Origin: Lantana camara
Lineage: Eukaryota; Streptophyta; Magnoliopsida; Lamiales; Verbenaceae
Assembly (NCBI GenBank): GCA_037501455.1
Contig: CM074857.1
Location: forward strand, 109,091,501 to 109,155,500
Reading direction: 5' to 3'
DNA length: 64,000 nt
Made by a program: the position numbers and the translations under genes. The notes below the pieces were generated by a model, which saw only the letters and a program-made list of their open reading frames with translations, was not told where the DNA came from and ran no database searches. Shown here in pieces: positions 10,921-20,613 of the stretch; position 1 is the first letter of the stretch; each line of letters begins with the position of its first letter.

Positions 10921-11961
10921 CTAACGATCCGGACAGCCGTCAACCATGTGCTCGTCACTCCCGCAAATCAAGCATAAGCCCAGCCGGCGTCTGCAGTTAT
11001 CGTAGGTATGTGTAGGAAGTCCACACCATCTGCAGCCCGGTCTCTGAGGTGGCTGGGGTGGTGCTGGAGCTCTCGGACCTCTCGGTAATGGCCCTGTCGC
11101 CTTAAGCTTCTTCCCGGGGTTCTTCTGAGCTGGGGGTGCTGAGGGAATCATCGGCCTTTTCCCTGAGCTCGATCCCTGACCTGCTCTCGAGCCCGAAGCC
11201 TGTCCAGTCCGCGCAGTAGCTTTCCTAGCATTATCCGAATCCTCAACTTTTAGGGCCTTAGTGGTAGCTTTTGCCCAGGTGCTGGTATTAGCTGCTTTCA
11301 GCGCATCCTGAATATCCGGCCTGAGTCTCTGGACGAACTGCATCGCCTTGTGAAAGTCATCATTCGCTATGTTGGGTGCATAGCGGGAAAGTCTCTCGAA
11401 CTCGGCGATATACTGACCCACAGACCTGCCTCCCTGCTTTAATTCGGTGAACTCTCTCAACCTGCGAGTACGGGAAGCTGGAGGAATATACTTGTTTCTG
11501 AACTCCCGTGCAAAGACCTCCCAGGTAATCTCGGTCCCGGCTGCCTCCAGAACAATCTGCGTGCTTTCCCACCAAGAGTAGGCCTCGCCCTGAATAAGAG
11601 TAAGTGTACAGCGAGCCTTCTCCTGACTGTCACAAGGGATAAGCTGCCAAATCCTTTCGATCTCTTTTAGCCACATCTCTGCCTGTATATCGTCTCCCTT
11701 ATAGAACTTCGGGGGACGCTGGTTCTGAAACTCTCGTAAAATGGCAGAAATGGGGTTCTCCGGAGGTGCTACTGGTGCTGGAGGTGGTGGAGGAACCCTT
11801 TCCTGTAGCCTCTGATCGATTAGCCCCACTACTGCATTCATAAAATCCTGGGGCTGTGCCTGGGCAGGTGGAGGAGGTGGTGATCTCTCGCGGCGATGAT
11901 GTCGGCGGTGATGATGCCTGTGCCTCGAGGATCGGTCACTGGAATATCTGTCGTGCTCCAT
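10921..11961 (-). CDS. Tekay gag (capsid/nucleocapsid)
   Basis: This encodes 346 residues. A histidine/arginine-rich N-terminus (about 8-27) and a proline-rich linker precede the retrotransposon capsid domain (about 85-230, with AEMWLKEIERIW and a YSWWES block). Two CX2CX4HX4C zinc knuckles follow at the C-terminus (CRWCGLPTHTYDNC and CLICGSDEHMVDGC), which would bind element RNA. The start is the first ATG after the primer-binding site, with a leader of about 230 bases (11962-12195). The stop at 10921-10923 lies directly after the second knuckle, and the protease continues in the same frame beyond it. Confidence 0.92.
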   Translation of the reverse strand: MEHDRYSSDRSSRHRHHHRRHHRRERSPPPPPAQAQPQDFMNAVVGLIDQRLQERVPPPPPAPVAPPENPISAILREFQNQRPPKFYKGDDIQAEMWLKEIERIWQLIPCDSQEKARCTLTLIQGEAYSWWESTQIVLEAAGTEITWEVFAREFRNKYIPPASRTRRLREFTELKQGGRSVGQYIAEFERLSRYAPNIANDDFHKAMQFVQRLRPDIQDALKAANTSTWAKATTKALKVEDSDNARKATARTGQASGSRAGQGSSSGKRPMIPSAPPAQKNPGKKLKATGPLPRGPRAPAPPQPPQRPGCRWCGLPTHTYDNCRRRLGLCLICGSDEHMVDGCPDR

Positions 11962-12195
11962 CCTGAAATTAGATCACTAAACATGCATGGCTCGATCAAT
12001 AGATGCAAATGTGTGCATACAATTTCCATGATATCAAGTAGCACATGTTCAAAGAAGATCAAGTAGCTCAAATAATGCGAAGAAATAAGTAATTCAGGTA
12101 AGTCAACCAAATGCAGACTCCCAAACACCACATAATCCTATGCCGTGCGACCTAGACTGACTCGACACGACTCGAGAACCTCGGTTTTGCAACCG

Positions 12196-12208
12196 GGCTC
12201 TGATACCA
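12196..12208 (-). other. Primer-binding site, tRNA-iMet
   Basis: In element sense the sequence TGGTATCAGAGCC lies 8 bases inside the 5' LTR. It is the standard complement to the 3' end of plant initiator-methionine tRNA. Confidence 0.95.
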
Positions 12209-12216
12209 CCTGTAGA

Positions 12217-14882
12217 TGTAGCACCCTAACCCCCTGGGCACCACATCCCCCGCACTATAGCCTCGATCCACGTATGAAATGGAAAGTTCATACATAAACC
12301 AAAACTATAGCGAACGGGTGACAATAAAAATGACGAGCTAGGCGGGACACTCTCCCTAACAACATCAAAGCGAACATGATAATGAAAGCGGAAGCAATTA
12401 AATCATTCGTACATATAGGTACCATATTTACCGAATAGATATGTATAGATACCAACTTAACTATCAATACATTATCATCTCTTAATAATATACATAACCA
12501 TGTATCCAAAAATACTAATACCGATCAATAACATGAAATATCTCAAAAGTAATATACATGAAGGTACGGTGCTAGACTCATGAAAATGCAAAACTCGAAC
12601 GACCGGACACCCGCCTAGCACGACCATGCTCAAAGGTACCTGAAAAGTGAAGTATCAGTCTACCGAAGACTGAGTGAGGGGCAATACCTATATATACACA
12701 CATCACATGCAAGTTGTAGCCTCGGGTGAAGGCTTTGGAGTAAAATAGATATATAATTCAAGAACTTAGTCTTTGCCCGAGGTTACAACCAATCATTTTA
12801 ACACGTTTGTTTAATCATGTTTGTCAATGTCATGAACATGTGGCCCCGGCGAGCAAGGGCAATCTCCAACCGAACTCCCAATCGTGAACAATACGTGATC
12901 ATGCTTGCTTGCTTGATATATACGTGATCATGCAATTTATTTAGTGCTCACATAGACAATTTCATGCTTGAAATCATGCAATAACCCGAGGATAACCCGA
13001 CATGCCGGATTAATCCCCAGTCTCCTTCTTCCTCCGGGTGATAGCGAGTTTGCAAGGCTCGACTATCCACGACATGGTGTGTGTAGAGGACATGACCCTC
13101 TAGACACGGAACTCCTTCCACCACTAATCTCCTAGTGGCTTCGGGGGTGATCCCAACAATGTAAGGATAATTCAGGAGTTACCCGTCAGCCCTTGCTTTC
13201 CCGGTTGGCTCAAGAATTACCCTCGGGCCCACGTGCAATCATGTACTCGCCAAACATGCTTGAAATCATGAATTGCTTGCTTGAAATGTTCATGGTTTGG
13301 AAATCATTTATAAGTATAATACGCTTTGGCCGAAAACTAGCACATAAGGGTTATAGGGTTCGTTTTACCAAAACAAAACCTCACCTTTTCTTGCAAATAT
13401 AATAAAGAAGTGTTCTAAGGAGCTTGCTCCCCGTCCACGCCCTCGTGACCTGTGCAAATACGACGTATGAACATGAGACATGAACTAAAATGACTAAAAT
13501 ATGACGAACGGCGGAAATGTGTCGAGACGACCATGAAAATGCAATGTGGTATGATAACATGTCGTTTCACATCATATTAGCACATATTATAGCAATTCGG
13601 GGTCCAAGAAGTCGTTGGATCGAGGGGTCATTTTCGTAATTTTATGCAGTGAATTTTGTTCTGCATTCCAGGTGGGAACGGCCGTTCCGGTCCCCTTTGT
13701 AAAATGCGAACGGTCGTTCCCATGCAGCCCCAAGAAACGTTCCAACGTTTTTCATTTTAAAATGCGTCTAAGCTGGGAACGGCCCTTCCGGCTTCAAGGC
13801 CAAAATGGGAACGGCCGTTCCCGGGGTCGGCCGCCTACTTTCATTTGAAAAGGTGGGAACGCCCGTTCCCGGAATGCCTTGAGGCTGGGAACGGTCGTTC
13901 CCTGTTTCTGCAATTTACAGAAACAGAGCAAAACAGGGGAGGGCTACGACAATCAACAACAAAGCCAACCAAAAATCCATTTTAATCAACCAAGTTAACA
14001 ACTTCTGGAAATATGATACATATATGTTCAATAGACACTACTATAACATTTAAACACATAAAACATGCTATATCATCAAGGTTTCAAGGTATCATGTTCA
14101 TGGCCAACTTGATCAATCAAGTTCAATTTTCCAATCAATCCATGAAAGAATCATGCCACAATTCATGCTATGGTCATATAATCATGCTTTGCACAACCAA
14201 GAGTTCATCTACCATGAAATTCACAAACCCTAGTCATGCCAAATATGATCCAACTCATCAATTCATACAAATCCAACCTTGGAATGAAAGAAATGGAGAA
14301 ATGGATGAAGATGATGATCAACTCTCAAAAGCTTGGCTAACTTCTTGAAATCTTGATGATTGATTGAGAAAACTTCTTCCTTTTCTTTCCTTGGAGGAAC
14401 CGAGAGTGAGAGAGAGCAAAAAGGGTTGGGAAATTTTTGATGAAAATGATCAAGGAATGTGGGAGAAGAGATGATACGTAATTCATCATCCTTGATTTTT
14501 GTGAATTATGCTAATTGCCAATAAATCCTCCAAGAATTCAATCTATGCATTTGAGTATATGAGGTTTTAAAATATGATCAATTAAGTCCCTAAAGGATTG
14601 GCAATTAAGTCCCTAGAATTTTAAAGAATATTTAACTAGGGACAATTTGGTAATTTAAAACACTCTCGGTAATTATTTCATGCAATAAATATTTTTCGTG
14701 TCATGAAATAATATTTTCAATGATATGAATTCAAAGAATTGATATGAATAACGTTTCATGAATTTTATAAAAATATGAATGCCACGTAAGAATATATTAT
14801 AAAGTTAAAGAAATAAAATAAAACCTACACTCAACTCACACGTGGCGTGCTTACCTGATCATCCGGAAACCGGGGCGTTACA
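12217..14882 (-). repeat. 5' LTR of Tekay element
   Basis: This 2,666-bp LTR carries the promoter for the element RNA. It differs from the left LTR by about 18 substitutions, about 16 of them transitions, and by two small indels (near 12322 and 12986). Confidence 0.95.
13674..13902. repeat. Palindrome cluster, second LTR copy
   Basis: This is the same six CGGCCG-type palindromes as at 6210-6438. Two units differ between the LTRs by a C/T change in the core (first and last units). Confidence 0.9.
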
Positions 14883-14887
14883 ATGAA
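14883..14887. repeat. Target-site duplication ATGAA (right)
   Basis: It matches 4749-4753 and marks the right edge of the Tekay insertion. Confidence 0.95.
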
Positions 14888-15819
14888 TAACCTACGCTCA
14901 GGGGGCACCAAAATCATCTCCCTTGGGGGCTCTCACAAAGAAAATTTTCTCCTTCCACTCCGGGCCATATGACGTTGAGGGCGTATCTATCAAACTCAAA
15001 TTGGATTTTGCCTGGACATAATAGAAGCCAACCCTCAGGGATGAAGTTGGTGAGCGGGCCACCTGGAAAAGGCTATTAAAGTTATGGATGGAAGGTTCGT
15101 TTCCGGTGCACTTCATCAAGATCACAAAGGTAATGATGAGGGCTAGTCCATTTGGAATAATTTGAGAAGCACTCTGATTCAAACAATTGAGAGTACTCGC
15201 TACTGGAATAGAAATGGGAAATCTTAACCCCCCCGCCTCTACTACATCCCTATAAACTGCCATCTCTCCGTGGGGTGGGTTGTTAGCCCTCTCATGCTCT
15301 ATTGGGACCCGATATGTGAACCGCTCATCCCAATATCTTGGAGCCCTCATTGTAACTAAATCACCATGGATATGACGTCTTAATCTCGTCAGGGGTCCTC
15401 TCAGTGGCTTGCATGCCCGAACTTTCTCCCTCTGCAAATTTCTTGGATTTTTTGGTCCTTTTTCTGCGCTTGGCAGGGGGTTCCTCCGAGGAACCGGTCG
15501 TTTCTTCCTCTATGGGCCCCGGAAGTGCTACAGTTACCCTACTACGTTGAGGGTTAAGAGAACTCTCTATTAAAGACAATGTAACACTCTGCCTTTCTGC
15601 CTCCATTACCAGGTCCATCTCTTCAAAAAGATGGTCCACCCCACCAGGATTCCTTTCCCCCATGGTGGACACGGCGGCGTCAACGTCCTCGTCTCTGGCT
15701 TCACTAAAAATTTCCCTCATTGTTTCATGATGCGGGGTAGGATTTTGGGAGGATGAACTAGAACCGGTCATCTCGTCGATTTCTCTCACAGTAGTTTCCT
15801 CAATAATTTCTTTGGACAT
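14888..15819 (-). pseudogene. Antisense gene of element 1: first exon, N-terminal part (Transposase_28-like)
   Basis: The ATG at 15819 (MSKEIIEE...) aligns with the ATG at 47517 of the second Tat copy. An acidic N-terminal region contains MGERNPGGVDHLFEEMDLVMEAER, then the basic PPAKRRKRTKKSKK stretch (possible nuclear signal, about 15435-15475), then a frame change near 15370-15400. The part from about 15330 to 14888 (ERANNPPHGEMAVYRDV..GGLRFPI...QIIPNGLALIITFVILM...FYYVQAK) resembles the plant family annotated as putative gypsy-type transposon protein (Pfam Transposase_28). Despite that name, no catalytic activity is established as far as I know. The Tekay element cuts the exon here; the exon resumes at 4748. 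Confidence 0.82.
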
Positions 15820-16050
15820 TAGGATGGGGATGAGTAGAAGAAGTATCGATGGGGAAGTAGAAGAAAGGGACACCTACGAATCTAGGGTTAGCAAATCAGA
15901 AAAATAAAAAAAAACATAAGAAAGTACCTAAAGTTTTTGAAAACCTTGAAGGTTGCTTGAAGATCTCTGAAGAGTGCGAGAGAGTCTCTGGGAGTACTAA
16001 GTGCTCTGAAAGGGATTGCGTAAAGAAAAGAAATGGGATGGGTGAAATTG
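15820..16050 (-). promoter_or_regulatory. 5' untranslated leader of antisense gene (element 1), probable intron
   Basis: In minus sense the leader passes a donor-like CAAGGTTTTC (near 15940) and an acceptor-like TTCGTAG (near 15880) before the ATG at 15819. The second Tat copy has an equivalent AAGGTAAAC followed by CCCAG upstream of its ATG, so a leader intron is likely in both. Confidence 0.5.
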
Positions 16051-16051
16051 T

Positions 16052-16059
16052 TATTTATA
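16052..16059 (-). promoter_or_regulatory. TATA box of antisense gene (element 1)
   Basis: TATAAATA in minus sense lies about 230 bases before the ATG at 15819. The same octamer lies at 47245-47252, about 270 bases before the ATG of the other copy. Conservation in non-coding sequence supports a real promoter. Confidence 0.65.
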
Positions 16060-16363
16060 AGGAGAGGAGTTGGTGGGATTTGTGCAATAAATTCAAAAGT
16101 TGCAATCATTCTTTCCTAGGTAGCTGCCCACTTTTGTAAACCGTCGCACATGTCCCAAGATTCACGCGCCGTTTCTTGAAAAGGCGCACCCACTCGCCCC
16201 AACAACATTAAATACCTGACACCTCGAGCGGTCAAAGTGAAAGGACTGCATTAAATACGACCACAGAGAGGAGCCCATGAGCGTAAAACTTCCTCGCCAA
16301 GGAATGACCCTCGAGATTTAAAAGTTTTTGAATTCTACAGTCCACATCACTGTGAACTACAGA

Positions 16364-16377
16364 ATTGGGGGGCAAAA
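16364..16377 (+). other. Polypurine tract of gypsy element 1
   Basis: ATTGGGGGGCAAAA abuts the LTR start TGATGAGG. The second Tat element has TTGGGGGGCAAAA in the same position. Confidence 0.85.
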
Positions 16378-17221
16378 TGATGAGGCAAAATTACGCTCAT
16401 GACACGTAAGCGACACGTGGCCCAATCTCCGCATCGCAACGCGGCGCATCAAGGACACTTCAAATCATCCCTAGTGATAGGGCGTTCCCATCGAGGAAAT
16501 TATCATCCCATCATCACAAAGGATTTTGACCTTCCTGAGCGCATGGACTATATTTCGGGTATGGATACTATTCAACCCTCGAGGGTGCCCCCAATTGACC
16601 CTCGAGGGTGTTTCCAAATTGGAGCTCGAAAGTACCCCCTGACTTCACATGAGTAAGGCTATTCTTTCCAAGATCACGCTTTTGGCCCAAGCGTCCCCTC
16701 GGACCAAGCGAGCCCATAAAGCCCTTATCCAAACCCGAGCGCTCCTAGACCTCGGTAACAACCTCAAAAGGCTCTCTGACACATCGTACATGCCCGCACA
16801 CCTGCCACTGTTGTCGCCACCAACCTTTTTACAGGCTTTTGCAGGAGATCCCTTTCAGAGACTTCTCATTGCGCCACGTGTCTAAGGCGACATCAATGCA
16901 GGACAACATGTAGGCAATTACCAAAAAGGCCTTGACCCTCAACTATAAATATACAGATCTTACACATGCTTTGTAAGCAAGCTTCATCTTCTCAAGCTCT
17001 GTTTTACATACTTCATCTTCTTCCTTCATCATCTGACTTGAGCGTCAGAAAGCCAAACTGCCCCATTCCCCCAGCTTGACCTTCTGACTCTTTTGTGTTT
17101 GTTCCTAGCAGGTAGAACCCAACCATCTCCGGTGACCTTTGTCTGAACTTACAGTCCCTGTTTCCCTACTTAAACAAATTCTAAAGTATTGGAGTTTGCC
17201 ACCTTGGATCAGACCCCATCA
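16378..17221 (+). repeat. 3' LTR of gypsy element 1
   Basis: This 844-bp LTR begins TGATGAGGCAAAATTACG and ends AGACCCCATCA. It contains the promoter block CCCTCAACTATAAATA (TATA at 16944-16951), which is conserved in the LTRs of the second Tat element. ACACGTGGC (an ACGT core, G-box-like) follows shortly after the start in both. The partner LTR is outside the window. Confidence 0.88.
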
Positions 17222-17429
17222 TTATTATAAACTTATAATTATATATTAATAGGAAACAGGTAAAATATAAATTAAAAAATATGAGAGAAAAATAAAAAGA
17301 ATATAAAAAATATATAAAAGTGAGTTTAGAGAAAAGTTGGGTTAATAAATAAGTAACTAATTGATACACGTTCTCTTTGTATGTTGAGAAAAATAAATAA
17401 ATTAAATAGAAAAAAAAAAAAGAGACCAA

Positions 17430-17906
17430 GGGGGTGTTTGCAAACTCTACTGCGTAAGCAGAAGTGAAAGTTTTTAAAATTTACAGTAGTTTTAAAATTT
17501 GCAGTAGTAAAAACAGTGAGTGTTTGGAAAAAAAAAAAGTGAAAAGCAGAAAAATAATCAGTTGAGTGTTTGTAGAGAAAAGTTGAGAATCACTTTTAAT
17601 TTTTATTAAGTTACTAATTTACCTATAAATTTTTTTAAATTATTTTGAGCAATTTAATATGATTTAAATAATATATTAATATAAATAATAATTTAAAGAT
17701 TATATAAGATAAGTATGTATAATAAATAAAATGCATGTGAAAAAATAGATAATGAAGAAAAAATAAAATGGAATGATTTTAAAATAAATAAATTCATAAA
17801 AATTAAGAAAAGAGAAAAAAAAAATTATAAAAAAAATTACTTAATAATTACAGATTTTTTTATCAAACTTTTAATTAAAATTTTAAGATTATCTGTAGGA
17901 AAAGAA

Positions 17907-17964
<58 letters not shown>

Positions 17965-18235
17965 TAAACTATCGAGTTCTATATAGAAATAAAAAGGTTA
18001 ATTAAGGAATATTAATATTTTAATGAGGATATTATTGTCTAAAACGGAATTTAATTAACGACAGGAAACTGAATAAGCTATAAACAAAATTCAGAAGCAT
18101 GCCCTGGGTTGCTTCTGGATTCTGGATTATTTCTGCTTAAAATAAGCAGAAGTTGATGTTCCAAACACTCCAAAACTGCTGAAAATAAGCACTTATCTCA
18201 TAAGTGTTTATTTTTAAAGTTTGCAAATATTCCCC
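17430..18235. mobile_element. Non-autonomous TIR element A
   Basis: About 806 bp, with ends GGGGGTGTTTGCAAACTC and, inverted, GGGGAATATTTGCAAACTT. Inner ends share AAGCAGAAG and ATAAGCACTTA motifs. It is homologous over both ends and part of the interior to element B (18355-19078). No transposase frame is present. The flanking bases show at best a 3-bp AAG duplication, so the superfamily (PIF/Harbinger-like or hAT-like) is unresolved. Confidence 0.7.
17907..17963. repeat. (AAT)n microsatellite
   Basis: About 18 uninterrupted AAT units inside TIR element A. Confidence 0.95.
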
Positions 18236-18283
18236 AAGTCCAAGAGACCACAATTGAGTCTGGCGCTTAATAATAGAGTATAG

Positions 18284-18354
<71 letters not shown>
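18284..18354. repeat. (ATT)n microsatellite
   Basis: About 23 ATT units immediately left of TIR element B. Expansion here may have erased the target duplication of B. Confidence 0.95.
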
Positions 18355-19078
18355 GGGGGTGTTTGCAAACTCTACTCAATAAGTAGAAGTGAAAGCTGTA
18401 AAAAATTGAAGTAGTAAAACCGGTGATTGTTTGGAAAAAAATATGATAAGCAGAAAAATAATCAGTCGAGTGTTTGGAGAAAAAATTTGAAAATCACTTT
18501 TAATTTTTATAAAGTTACTGATTTACCCTAAAATATGTTAAAATATTTTTGGGCATTATAATATGATTTTAAGTATTATATTAATACAAAATTTATTATT
18601 ATTTTATGTAAATTTATTTATTATTATCAAACATACAATTATTCTATATATACCTTTTACTTATAATTTTTTTAAAATTAAGAATAGAGAAGATATAGTT
18701 GATAATTGCAAAACTTTTAGTTATGAGTTTTTTTTAGATTAGGAAATTTTGATTGAAAGAAAAAAAGCAATGATATAATGAATAAAAAAGAAAAAGCTGT
18801 AACGAACGTATTTAAATCTTAGAGTTCTATTTGTATGTAAAAGGTTAATTTACAAATATTAATGTTTCAATAAGGATATTATTGTCAAAATGGAATTTTA
18901 GATAAATCTAAAAAACCTTATAAGTAGAAGCAGAATCCAAAAATATATCCTTGACTACTTTTGGCTTCTGGCTTATTTGTTCTTAAATTAAGCAGGTTTA
19001 ATTTCCAAACACTCCAAAACTACTGAAAATAAGCATTTATCTCATAAGTGCTTATTTTTAGAGTTTGCAAACACTCCC
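18355..19078. mobile_element. Non-autonomous TIR element B
   Basis: About 724 bp, related to element A. Ends are GGGGGTGTTTGCAAACTC and, inverted, GGGAGTGTTTGCAAACTC. Both copies share an interior segment (GGATATTATTGTC) and the block CCAAACACTCCAAAACT near the right end. No coding capacity is seen. Confidence 0.72.
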
Positions 19079-19611
19079 AACTTGTAATGGATATATTATT
19101 GGGACAATTAGTTTTAAGTAACCAATAGTGTAGAGAATTTTAGTTTGCTCCCCTAAATAATTAGTCTTACTGATAACTTCTCATTCTTAAGTTTTAATTT
19201 TTATTCAGTCCCCAAACACGTAAATTCACCATAATACCCTTTATTTTTTTAATTTTTTTTTCCTTTCTCATCTATTTTTCTTTTCATAGAAGTCTTACGT
19301 GACAGAAAACTTCCATTGTTTTTCTCTTTTTTATCATCTCTTTTCTATCATTAGAGTAAATTAGCCATTACACAATAACAAAAAAGACTTTTTATAATTT
19401 TTTTATCATGCATGTGACTCAACACAATAGATGATCCACCTTCTTTAATAATATCTTATTTTGAAAATCGGGTATCTTATATTCCCAGTTTAATACCTTA
19501 TTTTGAAAACTTGAGTACCTTAATATTCATATGTTATACTTCACTTTGTATATTTTGATACCTTGATATCTTTAAATCATACTTTGCTCTCGTCAATCTC
19601 TCTCTCTTCTC
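19079..19611. other. Unannotated AT-rich stretch
   Basis: AT-rich DNA with T-runs and short repeats of the form ACCTTATTTTGAAAA (19450-19560). No gene, LTR or TIR was recognised. Confidence 0.5.
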
Positions 19612-19890
19612 AGAGATCGTTGCTTCTTTTTATCTTCTTCGTCTCTATGGTTCTCTCTTTTTCTCCTTTTGTTGTCACGGTCTCCCTTTCTGTCGATGAA
19701 CATCTATTTCTTTTTTTATTCGCAGAATCAGAGGTCGTTGCTTATCTTTATCTTCTTTGTCTCTATGGTTCTCTCTTTTTCTCCCTTTGTTGTCGCGGTA
19801 TGGTTCTCTCTTTTTTTTTTTTCCCTTTGTTGTCACTTCACGGTCTCTCTTTCTATCGATGAACATCTATTTCTTTTTTATTTGCAGAAT
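19612..19890. repeat. CT-rich imperfect tandem duplication
   Basis: Two units (about 19612-19730 and 19731-19890) share TCGTTGCTT, GGTTCTCTCTTTTTCTCC, GTCGATGAACATCTATTTC and GCAGAAT blocks. The second has an extra 40-base internal repeat. Open frames here are products of the pyrimidine bias. Confidence 0.75.
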
Positions 19891-20124
19891 GTCTCTTTTT
19901 TTGTTGGGAGTGAAACCGTAAACCTCAATAATAGTGGGGAGACGTAGGTCTTTGTTTTTCTCTCTTATGGATAATAGAGTAATTTTGTGTAAAATAGGCA
20001 ATAAATAAAAATTTAATTTCTTAAATGTGTAGTTAGTACTAATAGATTTTGAAATTGGTTGTGGATAAGTGGTATTTATCCATAATTATCCCATAATAAT
20101 AATAAGAAAATCAAGGGTAATTTC

Positions 20125-20146
20125 GGGGGGGGGGGGGGGGGGGGGG
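20125..20146 (+). repeat. 22-G homopolymer
   Basis: An uninterrupted run of 22 G follows TTTC and precedes ACCCTAATG. It could form G-quadruplexes, and the exact length may be an assembly approximation. Confidence 0.85.
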
Positions 20147-20189
20147 ACCCTAATGATGTAATTCGCGCTATATATATATATATAACATC

Positions 20190-20607
20190 ATATAGGTTAG
20201 CAAACGAGACAAGCTCGTTCGCGAACCTAACGAGTCGAATCAATAAAGGTTCGAGCTTGAGTTCGAGATAGTCGAATCCGAACCAAACCCTGGCTCGGTT
20301 CATGAGGTAATTGAACCGAACTCGAATCCATTCTTTCTGGAATTTGAGTTTGCGAGTCAGCTCGCGAACCCTAATATTTTAATAAAAAATAAAAAATTTA
20401 TTATATATGTTATTGATTAATTATGTAATATATTATATATATTTAAAATTACAGCTTATATAGTATATTATATTTATTATATATTTTTTATTGAAATAAG
20501 AAAAAGAAGTATTAAGTTCGAGTTTGGGTTCGTGAAAATAGGGATGAACTTGAACCTTAAAAAAAGGTAGGGTTCGGCTCAGTTCCGTTGGTTTACATCC
20601 CTGCCTC
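20190..20607. mobile_element. Remnant of hAT-like non-autonomous repeat
   Basis: The right edge, inverted, reads CAGGGATGTAAACCAACGG, like the ends of a widespread plant hAT-type repeat. Inside are the usual GTTCGAGCTTGAGTTCGAG and CTCGCGAACC motifs around an AT-rich core. The left terminus is not recognisable and no 8-bp duplication was found, so this is a remnant. Confidence 0.4.
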
Positions 20608-20613
20608 TACAAC

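Larger units (their letters stand above)
4754..14882 (-). mobile_element. Tekay/Del-type Ty3-gypsy chromovirus, full length, nested
   Basis: The element is 10,129 bp and oriented on the minus strand, with 2.67-kb LTRs (4754-7418 and 12217-14882) that begin TGTAACGCCCCGG and end GGGTGCTACA in element sense. It has a tRNA-iMet primer site, a polypurine tract, gag with two zinc knuckles, protease, RT, RNase H, integrase and a C-terminal chromodomain-like segment. LTR length, primer and chromodomain fit the Tekay/Del lineage. The LTRs differ by roughly 18 substitutions plus two small indels (about 0.7%), so the insertion is recent. One stop between gag and protease and one frameshift before RT make this copy defective. 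Confidence 0.93.
1..17221 (+). mobile_element. Tat/Retand-type Ty3-gypsy element 1 (5' truncated by window, interrupted)
   Basis: This is the 3' part of an old gypsy retrotransposon on the + strand. In order it holds a broken integrase (1-1302), a tandem array (1680-2420), a gene on the opposite strand (2794-4750 and 14888-15819), a polypurine tract (16364-16377) and a 3' LTR (16378-17221). Its layout and proteins match the full-length element at 46094-58626, including LTR ends TGATG...CCATCA, but the two copies are clearly diverged subfamilies. A Tekay-type element (4754-14882) was inserted into the antisense gene later. Gag, protease, RT and the 5' LTR lie left of the window. Multiple frameshifts and stops show that it is inactive. 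The lineage call rests on the second copy, which has the double RNase H typical of Tat elements. Confidence 0.85.

Noticed and set aside
10440..10923. Programmed readthrough or frameshifting between gag, protease and pol of the Tekay element
   Set aside because: Chromoviruses normally use one frame. No slippery site, pseudoknot or readthrough context was apparent, so mutations are simpler.
18137..18379. Frame encoding a long asparagine run
   Set aside because: It is a translation of the ATT microsatellite.
19563..19947. Leucine/serine/phenylalanine-rich frames resembling membrane proteins
   Set aside because: They are products of a CT-rich tandem duplication.
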